This document shows, one piece after another, positions 1-6,106 of a stretch of DNA of 8,512 bases (positions within the stretch are counted from its first letter, which is position 1; every line of letters starts with the position of its first letter). The notes under the pieces are model-generated. The model was not told the DNA's origin and did no database searches. It was given only the letters and a program-made list of their open reading frames with translations. Both the position numbers and the translations under genes were made by a program. Origin of the DNA: Myxococcales bacterium UBA5297 (GTDB lineage: Bacteria > Myxococcota > Myxococcia > Myxococcales > UBA5297); the NCBI GenBank assembly GCA_002408385.1, contig DHSB01000010.1, forward strand, positions 18,872 to 27,383, in the 5' to 3' direction.

Positions 1-346
1 GCCTCTTCGCCACTCGATGAGTCGAAATTCGCTGCCCAACCCGCCTCTTCGCCACTCGATGAGTCAAAATTCGCTGCCTCCGCAGCCTCTTCGCCACTCG
101 ATGAGTCAAAAACCTTCGGCTGCGCGACGTTTTCGGCACTCGATGAGTCGAAGACCGGCACCTGCCAGGCCTTCTTAGCACTCGATGAGTCGAAAACCGG
201 CGTCTACCACCCCTTCCTGCCACTCGATGAGTCGAGAACCGGCGCCTACCACGCCTTCCTACCACTCGATGAGTCGAAGGCGGGCGCCTGCACCGCGCTT
301 GTCGCACTCGACGAGTGGCCGGGCCGTCCCTGTGCGCCACCGGCTC
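1..346. repeat. 42-bp direct tandem repeat array, eight units
   Basis: The core CACTCGATGAGTC begins at 11, 53, 95, 137, 179, 221 and 263, exactly 42 bp apart each time. A degenerate eighth copy (CACTCGACGAGTG) begins at 305, and bases 1-10 match the end of a further unit. The first 13 bases are identical in units 1-7 apart from nothing but the base that follows (G or A). The 29-base linkers are related in neighbouring units (units 1-2 and units 4-6 form subgroups) but diverge across the array. Each core holds a small dyad, ACTC-GAT-GAGT. The period is a multiple of three, which fits coding repeats, and equals four turns of B-DNA, which would also suit a protein-binding array. The array probably extends past the left edge. 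Confidence 0.93.
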
Positions 347-444
347 AGGCTCGGGCGAATCGCAGGTGCGGTCGATATGTGACCGCCGGGCCGGCGGAGA
401 GCCTCGCCGCGTGGGCCCCGTGGGCGTTGGTGACAGCTCGATAG
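1..444 (+). CDS. 3' end of a gene encoding 14-residue tandem repeats (partial, function unknown)
   Basis: A reading frame enters from the left edge and stays open for 147 codons to a TAG at 442-444. Its first two thirds are eight 14-residue units that each begin LDES(K/R), for example LDESKTGVYHPFLP and LDESRTGAYHAFLP. The last unit (LDEWPG...) is degenerate and leads into a non-repeat tail. This frame is preferred because changes between units are often silent in it: GAT/GAC, TCG/TCA, AAA/AAG, and TTA/CTG/CTA for the same Leu. The frame one base on (HSMSRKPA... repeats) is broken by a TAG at 176-178, and the third forward frame has TGA in nearly every unit. One reverse frame is also open. 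No start codon, signal peptide or known domain is visible. I do not recognise the family. The array could instead be non-coding. Confidence 0.42.
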   Translation, partial: ASSPLDESKFAAQPASSPLDESKFAASAASSPLDESKTFGCATFSALDESKTGTCQAFLALDESKTGVYHPFLPLDESRTGAYHAFLPLDESKAGACTALVALDEWPGRPCAPPAQARANRRCGRYVTAGPAESLAAWAPWALVTAR

Positions 445-761
445 CCGGCGGCCGGGTTCGCGAAGTGCGGCCGCTGGCGGCTGCAGCCCTCGCGATTGCC
501 GCGATCGCGCCGACGGATCGCCTCCGGCGGGATCGCCGCGGAGGCCAACTCGGGTGAGGCAAGACTGCACCGCTGCACATCCGAGCCGTGAAGGCAGAAG
601 ACTGTCCCCTCCTCCGGCAGATCGAGCGATGCCTCGCGGAGGTCGGGATGCCCGAAATCCCCGCGGACGGGCCAACCTCGAGCGAGGAGCGCTCGAGTCG
701 TCGAGACGACGGCGGTACCTTCTTCGGCTCGTACCTCTTGGATTCGACCAGTGTCGGCCAA
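445..761. other. Gene-poor stretch with a possible acetyltransferase-like remnant
   Basis: No convincing complete gene. From a TGA at 555-557 a forward frame is open to 848. From the GTG at 588 it begins VKAEDCPLLRQIERCLAEVG, preceded in frame by LHIRA. That opening (IR-x-V-x-AED-xx-LL-x-I) resembles the first strand and helix of GNAT acetyltransferases. The rest turns into low-complexity Arg/Ser/Pro sequence and runs over the 3' end of the oppositely oriented oxidoreductase remnant, so it could only be a fragment. No good ribosome binding site precedes 588. Other long frames here look like GC-rich shadows. Confidence 0.3.
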
Positions 762-800
762 GCCGGCCGGGCGAGCGAACGGTCGCCCGACCCGGCCGGC
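762..800 (-). terminator. Strong hairpin after the oxidoreductase remnant
   Basis: An outer arm GCCGGCC (762-768) pairs with GGCCGGC (794-800). An inner arm GGGCGA (769-774) pairs with TCGCCC (783-788). The loop is 8 bases, with a 5-base bulge on the right side. It begins 14 bases past the minus-strand stop at 814-816, the place expected for a terminator of that gene. There is no clear U tract, so intrinsic termination is only likely, not certain. Confidence 0.4.
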
Positions 801-813
801 CCGCCGCACGACC

Positions 814-1441
814 TCACAAGGTCAGCGCGAGCGCGTAGGCGTCGTTGACCGCGTCGCCCACCTTGCGCGGTTTGACGCAGTCGCCGACCGGGTGGACCCT
901 CGCGCCGTAGCGCTGCCTCAGGGCCTCGGTCAGCTCGGTGGCCGGGAGGACGCCGAAGGCCGCGACTACGCTGTCGGCCGCGATCTCCTCGCGGCCGTTG
1001 GGGCCTTGGGCGACCACCGCCCCCTCCTCGATGGCGGTGATGGTCCGCCCGGTGAGCACCTTGACCCCGCGCTCGGCAAGCTGGCGCAGCAGCGTGATCC
1101 GGTTGGTGATGAGCATGTCGCGGGCGATCTCGTCGAGCATCTCGACAAGGGTGACCTCGTGGCCCTTCTCCGCTATCTCGAGCGCGGCGTCGCAACCCGA
1201 GAGACCGCCGCCGGCGACCACCACCCGCTTGCCGAGCGGCGCCCCGAGGTGGAAGTCGAGCACGTCGACCACCTGCTTCGAGTCGAGCCCGGCGACGCTG
1301 TCGGGCAGCAGAGGGGGGAGCCGGGGTCGACTTGCCGTCGGGGGTGCACATCTCGGTTCCCATCGGGCTCAGCAGGATGCGGTTGGGGAGCTCGAGGCTG
1401 CCGATCTTCCCCGGGGCCAACAGGTGCTCGAAGCCGCTCAT
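814..1441 (-). pseudogene. NADH:flavin oxidoreductase (2,4-dienoyl-CoA reductase type), internally deleted and frameshifted
   Basis: An intact enzyme of this family reduces enoyl or related substrates with FMN, a 4Fe-4S cluster and FAD, and is about 650-680 residues long. Here the ATG at 1441 has a good site, AAGGAGAG, just upstream. The first 40 codons give a typical barrel start (FEHLLAPGKIGSLELPNRIL, then SPMGTEM and DGKSTP). Around 1322-1330 the sequence jumps to the C-terminal part in another frame (from RLPPLLPDSVAGLD), ending at TGA 814-816. That part carries the second dinucleotide-binding motif (VVVAGGGLSG), the following ALEIAEKGHEVTLVE strand and the terminal GDCVKPRKVGDAVNDAY motif. 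The barrel, the FeS site and the first FAD motif, roughly 440 residues, are missing, so no active enzyme can be made. A six-C run (1313-1318) lies beside the junction. A related middle piece lies at 3056-3715. The family call is firm; the history is inferred. Confidence 0.8.
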
Positions 1442-1792
1442 GGCATCTCTCCTTGGTTCGGGTCTGCGTCAGGCGAAAATAGGTCCATTGAGCCGGCGGC
1501 AGTCACCAGGGCGCGCGCTTTGGCTTGGCCGGTGTTGCAAGGCGGCGAAGCCCTTATTGCGGACAGGAGCCGCAAGGCTTGGGGGCAAGGAGGGAGCGGC
1601 AGAGTCGCTTTGAGTCCCGTCCGAGCAACCCTGGCCCAGTCCGCCTATCCCAAAGCCTTCGACGAGCCTTTGAGAGCGAGCGACACCTGATAGCCAAGGT
1701 GAAGACCGACGGCGGTCCCGCACCGACCTTCCATCCTCTGAGCAACTCGACCCGCGCGCGTTCGAGCTATCCTCCCTTTCCCCCAACGACCC

Positions 1793-1797
1793 GGGAG
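1793..1797 (+). promoter_or_regulatory. Ribosome binding site for the XdhC-family gene
   Basis: GGGAG lies nine bases before the ATG at 1807 and supports that start. The next in-frame ATG (1816) is too far from it. The same frame is open further upstream to 1525, but that stretch reads as low-complexity sequence and lacks family similarity. Confidence 0.5.
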
Positions 1798-1806
1798 TCT
1801 CGTCCG

Positions 1807-2838
1807 ATGAGAGCGATGTTTGGCCTGCTGAAGGAGCGCTTGGAGAGCGGCGAAGACGCGGTGCTCGTCACCGTCGTCGCCAGCACCGGCTCGATTCCCC
1901 GGGAGGCGGGGGCGAGGATGCTGGTGACCCGGCAGGGAAGGCTGCGCGGAACCATCGGAGGCGGCGCCGTCGAGCACCGCGCCGAGGGGCTCGCCGCGAA
2001 GATCCTCGATGAAAAGCGCTCTCGCCTGGAGGGTTTCGTCCTCGCCCGCAACGAGGTGGAAGACCTGGGGATGATCTGCGGCGGCGAGGTGAAGGTCCAC
2101 TTCCAGTTCGTCGCTGCAAACGAGAGCGCCAACCTCGCGCGGGTCGAGGCCATCGTGGCCGGGTTCAGTCGCGACGAGGACGCCTGGCTGGTCACCGACC
2201 TGACCGACGCCTCGGCCTGGAACATGGGCCTCTTCAGCCGCAGCCAAGGCCTCTCGGGCCTGGCCGTGCCCGCGGAGCCGCTCGCCCCGCTCTGGGCGAG
2301 CCGTGCGGTGCAGATGGAGATCGCCGGAAGGCGCTACTACTCCGAGCCGTTGGTGCGCGCGGGCCGGGTCGTGATCTTCGGCGGCGGCCATATCGCCCAG
2401 GAGCTGGTGCCGGTGCTCGCCCACGTCGGGTTTCGCTGCGTCGTCATCGACGACCGCGAGGAGTTCGCCTCGCGGGAGCGGTTCCCCGGAGCCGAGACGG
2501 TGCTGCTGGGCGATTTTGCGAAGATCGCCGAGACGATCACCCTGACCGCCGCCGACTACGTGGTGGTGATGACTCGGGGGCACGCCCACGACTTTTCGGT
2601 GCAGCAGCAGGTGCTGCGCACCGAGGTCGCCTACCTCGGGGTCATCGGCAGCAGGTCGAAGAGCGCCTCCATCGCCGCCAGGCTCCGCGAGGCGGGCATC
2701 CCTCAGGAGGCGATCGCGCGGATTCACACCCCCATCGGAACGGCGATCGAGGCGGAGACGCCGGCGGAGATCGCCATCAGCATCGCCGGAGAGCTGATCC
2801 TCGCGCGGGCCGAGCGCACCGGGGCACGAGCTCGCTGA
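1807..2838 (+). CDS. XdhC family protein (molybdenum hydroxylase accessory factor)
   Basis: XdhC proteins bind molybdenum cofactor, help sulfurate it and load it into xanthine dehydrogenase or related molybdenum hydroxylases in the cytoplasm. The 343-residue product has the full family layout. The N-terminal XdhC/CoxI domain shows VVASTGSIPREAGARMLV (residues 23-40), GTIGGGAVEH (48-57) and the conserved Cys in MICGGEV (Cys91). The C-terminal Rossmann domain shows VIFGGGHIAQEL (189-200), VVIDDREEFASRERFP (212-227), TRGHAHD (256-262) and GVIGSRSK (278-285). Length and key motifs look normal, so the gene is probably functional. It stands alone: no molybdenum hydroxylase subunit is visible in the window, so its client enzyme is unknown. 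It lies between two remnants of a flavin oxidoreductase on the other strand. Family confidence is high; the exact target is not known. Confidence 0.93.
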   Translation: MRAMFGLLKERLESGEDAVLVTVVASTGSIPREAGARMLVTRQGRLRGTIGGGAVEHRAEGLAAKILDEKRSRLEGFVLARNEVEDLGMICGGEVKVHFQFVAANESANLARVEAIVAGFSRDEDAWLVTDLTDASAWNMGLFSRSQGLSGLAVPAEPLAPLWASRAVQMEIAGRRYYSEPLVRAGRVVIFGGGHIAQELVPVLAHVGFRCVVIDDREEFASRERFPGAETVLLGDFAKIAETITLTAADYVVVMTRGHAHDFSVQQQVLRTEVAYLGVIGSRSKSASIAARLREAGIPQEAIARIHTPIGTAIEAETPAEIAISIAGELILARAERTGARAR

Positions 2839-2945
2839 AATGAGGTGGACGAGCCCTCGCGCGCCACGCGGAGCGGGCGGGGAGGGCAGCGCGGGTGGCC
2901 GCGCGGTCGACATGAGCGACGAGGCCGAGAGCGGCGTGAAGCCCC

Positions 2946-2959
2946 GTCGAAAAGTCGAC
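2946..2959 (+). terminator. Small hairpin downstream of the XdhC-family gene
   Basis: GTCGA (2946-2950) and TCGAC (2955-2959) pair around a 4-base AAAG loop, about 108 bases past the stop codon. The stem is short and has no T tract, so this is only a weak terminator candidate. Confidence 0.15.
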
Positions 2960-3052
2960 CTCAACCTCGCTTCATCCGCGCACGCAGGCCGGCGAGACGA
3001 CCGCGCGCCCGCCTCGCGCGATACGCCGTAGAGTTGCCGACAGGCTCTCGAG

Positions 3053-3170
3053 CGACTACCGCTCGAACAGCGCCTGCAGCGCCTCGCCGATCGTCGAGAC
3101 CGGCACCAGCGCGAGCGGCGGATTCTCGAGGTTGCGCACGCTGGCCGCCGGCAGCACCGCGCGCTTGAAG
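3053..3170 (-). repeat. 118-bp direct repeat, copy of the radA 3' end (left copy)
   Basis: Bases 3053-3170 match 6233-6350 at 116 of 118 positions, in the same orientation and exactly 3180 bp apart. The only differences are at 3122-3123 versus 6302-6303, which turn an Asn codon (AAT) here into Ser (AGC) in radA. The copy covers the last 35-36 codons of radA, its TAG stop and three bases beyond. Confidence 0.97.
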
Positions 3171-3715
3171 ACCGGGGTGGCCGCCGGCCAGAGCACGCCG
3201 CCGAGGTAGCGGTTCTTGTCGAAGACCTCGACCGTGTGCCCGCGCAGCGCGGCCACCCGAGCGGCCTCGAGGCCGGCCGGTCCGGCGCCGATGATCGCGA
3301 TCTGCTTGGGCTTGTCGGCCCGTTCGATCTTCCGCGTCCCCTCGAACCCGACCTCCGGGTTGACCGCGCAGCCGAGCGCCTTCCCGAAGAAGGCGTTGCC
3401 GGTGCATAGCTGGTTGCAGCGGGTGCTGGGGCGCACGTCGGCGGGGCGCCCTTCGCGCAGCTTGCGGCCGATCTCCGGGTCGGCGGTGAGCGGCCGGCCG
3501 AACGCCACGAAGTCGGCGTCGCCGTCGGCGAGTACCTTCTCCGCGAGCTCGGGCGGCAGGTTGCCGCAGGCGCCCACCGGGATGGAGAGTTTCGCCAGGT
3601 GTTCGGAAGAGGCAAGCGCCGCCGCCCGGCGGCATGCGTCCCTGACGTGCGGCTGCTCGCCGAGAGCTCCCTGCGGGTTGGCTGCCTGGCCTGCGGCGAG
3701 GATCTCCTGGGGCCC
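3056..3715 (-). pseudogene. Middle fragment of a flavin/FeS oxidoreductase fused in frame to the radA tail
   Basis: The frame is open from just after a TGA at 3716-3718, with no good start codon; a GTG at 3577 is possible but lacks context. The sequence matches the middle of the 2,4-dienoyl-CoA reductase family. The end of the FMN barrel reads LSIPVGACGNLPPELAEKV and DADFVAFGRPLTADPE. The 4Fe-4S region (TRCNQLC ... GCAVNP) follows, then the FAD motif IAIIGAGPAGLEAARVA and GGVLWPAATPVFK. At FKR the reading frame passes into RAVLPAASVRNLE, which is the last 35 residues of RadA, and ends at the same TAG. The first of the four expected FeS cysteines is Ser (PSTRC, where the family has Cys-x-x-Cys). 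The N-terminal barrel and the NAD(P)-binding C-terminus are absent. It may be an expressed chimera, but catalysis is unlikely. It is collinear with, and does not overlap, the pieces at 814-1441. Confidence 0.8.
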
Positions 3716-3907
3716 TCAATTGCACGCCGACACCGCGGCGGGCGCACAGGCTGGTGTCGAGCGTCTCGACGCAGGCCCACACAGACGGTCATACTCGGCG
3801 CCAGGGTCGCTGGAGCGCCTGCTTTTTCCTTGTCGCACTGGCCACTTGCCCCTCTTTTGCTGCACTCAGACGCCCAGAAATGCGCCAGGCCAACCGCGGC
3901 AGGAACC

Positions 3908-3911
3908 AGGA
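3908..3911 (+). promoter_or_regulatory. Ribosome binding site deciding the start of the PH-like membrane protein
   Basis: AGGA lies five bases before the ATG at 3917. A second AGGAACC lies eight bases further upstream (3901-3907). The same frame stays open back to 3599, but the upstream part reads as unstructured Arg/Cys/Pro-rich sequence overlapping the oxidoreductase remnant, so the ATG at 3917 is preferred. Confidence 0.5.
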
Positions 3912-3916
3912 ACCAG

Positions 3917-4495
3917 ATGCCCCGTCCGTCAAGGAAGACACGTCTTTCCCAGCAGCCGAGCTCCGCTCAGTCACTGTGGAGCTTCTTCTTGCGAGACGAT
4001 GCCGGCTCGGTCGCCCCCAACGTCGGCGCGCTGCTGGCAGGGCTCTTTCTATTCGGCGTGGGTGCCTTTCTGCCGCTCGCGCTCATGATCACCGGCAAAG
4101 CGCGAATCTCACTCGGGACCGTCGTGGGAGTGGCGGTGGTCGGCGTCTTCGCGGCCTGGATCCCCAAGCGGCTCGTCCTCAGCGACGAGGGCGTGATGTT
4201 GCTCTCGGTCTTCGGGAGGCGCCGGCGGCTCGACACGCCAGGTCAGCGGCACTGGTGGGGCGCCTTTGTTCCCTGGCGCGACTTCGCCTCGGTCACGCGC
4301 AAGAAGAACAACCACAGGTACTGGTGGCGCGTTCGCCTCGGTGAGCGCCGCTATGTGATCCGCCTGCGATGGCACGGCAGCTACGAGGTGCACGAGCGGA
4401 TGCCCGCATACCGTCCTTTCGAGCGCCTCGCCAGAAAGCACGTGTCCGAAAAGATCAAGGACGCCAGCCTGCGCTGGTGGAGTTGGCTCCAATAG
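3917..4495 (+). CDS. Small inner-membrane protein with a PH-like soluble region (hypothetical)
   Basis: The 192-residue product starts with a basic, Ser/Gln-rich cytoplasmic segment (residues 1-30). Two hydrophobic helices follow (about 36-58, GALLAGLFLFGVGAFLPLAL; and about 64-82, ISLGTVVGVAVVGVFAAW), then a basic soluble C-terminus. Residues 84-150 show the pattern of bacterial PH-like domains: KRLVLSDEGVMLLSVF, then PWRDFASVTRKK, then RYWWRVRLGERRYVIRL. Such two-helix plus PH-like proteins are common uncharacterised membrane proteins. The end is rich in Trp and Lys/Arg (RWWSWLQ). Codon use is typical of the window. It stands alone, with the oxidoreductase remnant divergent upstream and a hairpin 8 bases past its stop. 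Real gene status is likely; the PH assignment rests on pattern only, and no function can be given. Confidence 0.72.
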   Translation: MPRPSRKTRLSQQPSSAQSLWSFFLRDDAGSVAPNVGALLAGLFLFGVGAFLPLALMITGKARISLGTVVGVAVVGVFAAWIPKRLVLSDEGVMLLSVFGRRRRLDTPGQRHWWGAFVPWRDFASVTRKKNNHRYWWRVRLGERRYVIRLRWHGSYEVHERMPAYRPFERLARKHVSEKIKDASLRWWSWLQ

Positions 4496-4503
4496 CGCGG
4501 GTG

Positions 4504-4527
4504 GCTCGGCAGTCTGACGTGCCGAGC
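4504..4527 (+). terminator. Hairpin terminator candidate of the PH-like membrane protein
   Basis: GCTCGGCA (4504-4511) pairs perfectly with TGCCGAGC (4520-4527) around an 8-base loop. It starts 9 bases after the TAG at 4493-4495. There is no T tract after it. A second perfect 7-bp inverted repeat (ACCGAAC 4550-4556, GTTCGGT 4563-4569) follows. Confidence 0.45.
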
Positions 4528-4944
4528 GTCGGAGCGACGCCCCGGGGATACCGAACGGACCGGTTCGGTGGCGCCCGGCTGCCTCGATGCAAGAGCCCGG
4601 TCGGCATGACGGGCACCGTCGAGCGCCGCACCCGGCGGCAAGACACGCTCGCCTTCTTTGCGAGCTCAGGCCGCGGCGCCGCCTTCGCGAGGTGAAGCTG
4701 CGCAGCACGGAAGCGCTGTCGCGCGTTAACCGCAATGCTGCAGTCGCGGGATTTGTGGAGAACCGCCGCTGAGCCCCGGTCCTTGGCCAGGCAGGGGCCG
4801 ACGCCGAGAGTCTGGGTAAGCCAGGGCGAGCGCTTGGCTCCTCGACGCAGCCCCGCCCCATCGGCCATACTCGTCGGCCGGAGGGTACCGGGGCGCTTGT
4901 TGCCCGTGGCATGCCTTCTGTTTCTGTGCTGCTAATTCCCAAAC
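4528..4944. other. Gene-poor spacer upstream of the lipoprotein gene
   Basis: About 420 bases with no supported gene on either strand. Open frames here show only Arg/Ala/Pro-rich translations with no motif or ribosome binding site. The stretch probably contains the promoter of the lipoprotein gene, but no convincing -35/-10 pair can be pointed to. Base composition becomes less GC-rich near 4911-4943, just before the ribosome binding site. Confidence 0.4.
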
Positions 4945-4949
4945 GGAGG
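4945..4949 (+). promoter_or_regulatory. Ribosome binding site for the lipoprotein gene
   Basis: GGAGG sits seven bases before the ATG at 4957. It fixes the start, directly before a short lipoprotein signal peptide. Confidence 0.8.
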
Positions 4950-4956
4950 GATCACA

Positions 4957-5985
4957 ATGAAATCAGCGGTGAAGGTGCTTGTGCTGGTGTTCCTGGGGGG
5001 TTGTGGGTCGGGTGAGGATTCGAGCAAGGACGGCAGCGTCTGCACCGCCGGTTCGACCGAGGCCTGCGAATGCGATACCGGCGGCACCGGCGAGCGGACC
5101 TGCAACTCGGACGGCTCGGAATGGGGTGCCTGCGAGAATTGCGTCACTCCGGTCTCTCCCGCCCAGGCCTGTGATGCCCACATCGGAGCCGTTTGCAACC
5201 TGCTTCAGCGGTGCGCGGGATTTAGCGCGCAGATCAACTACGGCGACGTAGCCACCTGCCGCGCGCGCAATCGGATTGGCTGCGAGGAGACCTTCTCCGC
5301 GAAGGGCGTGACTTTCCTCGCCGAGCAGATGAGCACCTGCGCCGCGAGCTTTGCCGGGCTCTCGTGTCAGGACCTCTTCAGCGACAACCTTCCGGCCGCC
5401 TGCGACTTTCCCGCGGGAACCCTCCCCAACGGCAGCGTCTGCGGGGCGGACGAGCAGTGCCAGAGCGGGGCCTGCCGGATGACCTCGGCCTGCGGGACTT
5501 GCGCGGCGACGGTTCCTGCCGGCTCTTCGTGCGCCAATGGCGAGCGCTGTGCCGACGGGCTCAAGTGCGCGTCCAACGGAATGTGCGTCAGCCCTGGGGC
5601 TGCGGGGGCGCCCTGCGGCGTCAGCTTGCCGTGCAAGTCACCGCTGGCTTGCCGCAATGGTACGTGCAGTGCCGCCTCGGGGGCCGGGGGCGCTTGTAAT
5701 CAGAGCAGCGACTGTGACCCGACCGCAGGGCTCTTGTGCAACGGAGGCACCTGCCAGGCAGTCTCCTTCGCCGATGCTGGACAGCCCTGCGGCTTCATTG
5801 CCGGAGGCGTCACGCTCTGCCGGGCCAGCGGGTTTTGCCGAATGGTCCAAGGCCAGGCGAGCGGCACGTGTGTTGCGGCGGCTGCCGATGGCGCAACGTG
5901 CAACGACCTCTCGGGGCCAAGCTGCATGCCTCCGGCCGCGTGCATCAGCGGCACCTGCCAGCTCCAAGGGGTGTCCTGCAACTGA
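4957..5985 (+). CDS. Cysteine-rich surface lipoprotein (Dickkopf-like four-Cys modules)
   Basis: The 342-residue product has a short signal peptide with a charged start (MKSAVK), a hydrophobic core and a lipobox LGGC, so Cys16 should be lipidated and the protein anchored in a membrane, probably the outer one because Gly-Ser follows. It holds 41 cysteines; the 40 left after the lipid anchor could all pair in disulfides. Residues 29-62 form a short module (AC-EC-DTGG ... RTCNSDGSEWGACENC) common in myxobacterial lipoproteins. Residues 72-150 form a less repetitive middle part. Residues about 160-342 form six modules with a recurring C-x5-C-x4-7-C-x3-5-C pattern, each often preceded by AG-x-x or NG, as in Dickkopf N-terminal-like domains. 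Such proteins are abundant on myxobacterial surfaces, where roles in adhesion or binding have been proposed but mostly not shown. No catalytic residues are apparent. Confidence 0.9.
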   Translation: MKSAVKVLVLVFLGGCGSGEDSSKDGSVCTAGSTEACECDTGGTGERTCNSDGSEWGACENCVTPVSPAQACDAHIGAVCNLLQRCAGFSAQINYGDVATCRARNRIGCEETFSAKGVTFLAEQMSTCAASFAGLSCQDLFSDNLPAACDFPAGTLPNGSVCGADEQCQSGACRMTSACGTCAATVPAGSSCANGERCADGLKCASNGMCVSPGAAGAPCGVSLPCKSPLACRNGTCSAASGAGGACNQSSDCDPTAGLLCNGGTCQAVSFADAGQPCGFIAGGVTLCRASGFCRMVQGQASGTCVAAAADGATCNDLSGPSCMPPAACISGTCQLQGVSCN

Positions 5986-6003
5986 TCCGCTGGCGATTGC
6001 GCT

Positions 6004-6029
6004 GGGGGGGCCATGGGCGGGCGCGGGGG
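6004..6029 (+). other. G-quadruplex-type motif downstream of the lipoprotein gene
   Basis: Four G tracts on the + strand (6004-6010, 6015-6017, 6019-6021, 6025-6029) are separated by loops of 4, 1 and 3 bases, fitting the standard G3N1-7 rule. The motif begins 19 bases after the lipoprotein stop. In DNA this GC-rich such runs also occur by chance. Confidence 0.45.
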
Positions 6030-6106
6030 CGGCGCCTTCTGTGGGCACTCCCAGAGCCTGGGGCGTCTTGCCAGCAGGTCTTGCGCAAAGCGCGGTCACG
6101 ATACGA

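Noticed and set aside
11..290. Hammerhead-type ribozyme cores (CGATGAGTCGAAA resembles CTGATGAG plus CGAAA)
   Set aside because: The invariant CTGANGA core is not met (CTCGATGA has an extra base), and no matching stems I and III or cleavage site were found in the linkers.
1..346. CRISPR array
   Set aside because: The conserved part is only about 13-14 bases, the linkers between cores resemble each other in neighbouring units, the period is rigid at 42 bp, and no cas gene is present.
2840..3031. Small open frame directly after the xdhC-like stop
   Set aside because: It has Arg/Ala-rich composition, no family look and no independent ribosome binding site.
1645..3792. 715-codon open frame on the minus strand
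   Set aside because: It is antisense to the xdhC-like gene and out of phase with the oxidoreductase remnant. Its translation is Arg/Pro/Ser-rich with no domain, typical of GC-rich shadow frames.
4907..4922. Sigma-54-like promoter (TGGCATG with a GG at 4908-4909) before the lipoprotein gene
   Set aside because: The -12 element is GT rather than GC and the TTGC block is poor, so the match is no better than chance.
4109..4942. 277-codon open frame on the minus strand
   Set aside because: It is antisense to the PH-like membrane protein, has no ribosome binding site and shows a low-complexity translation.
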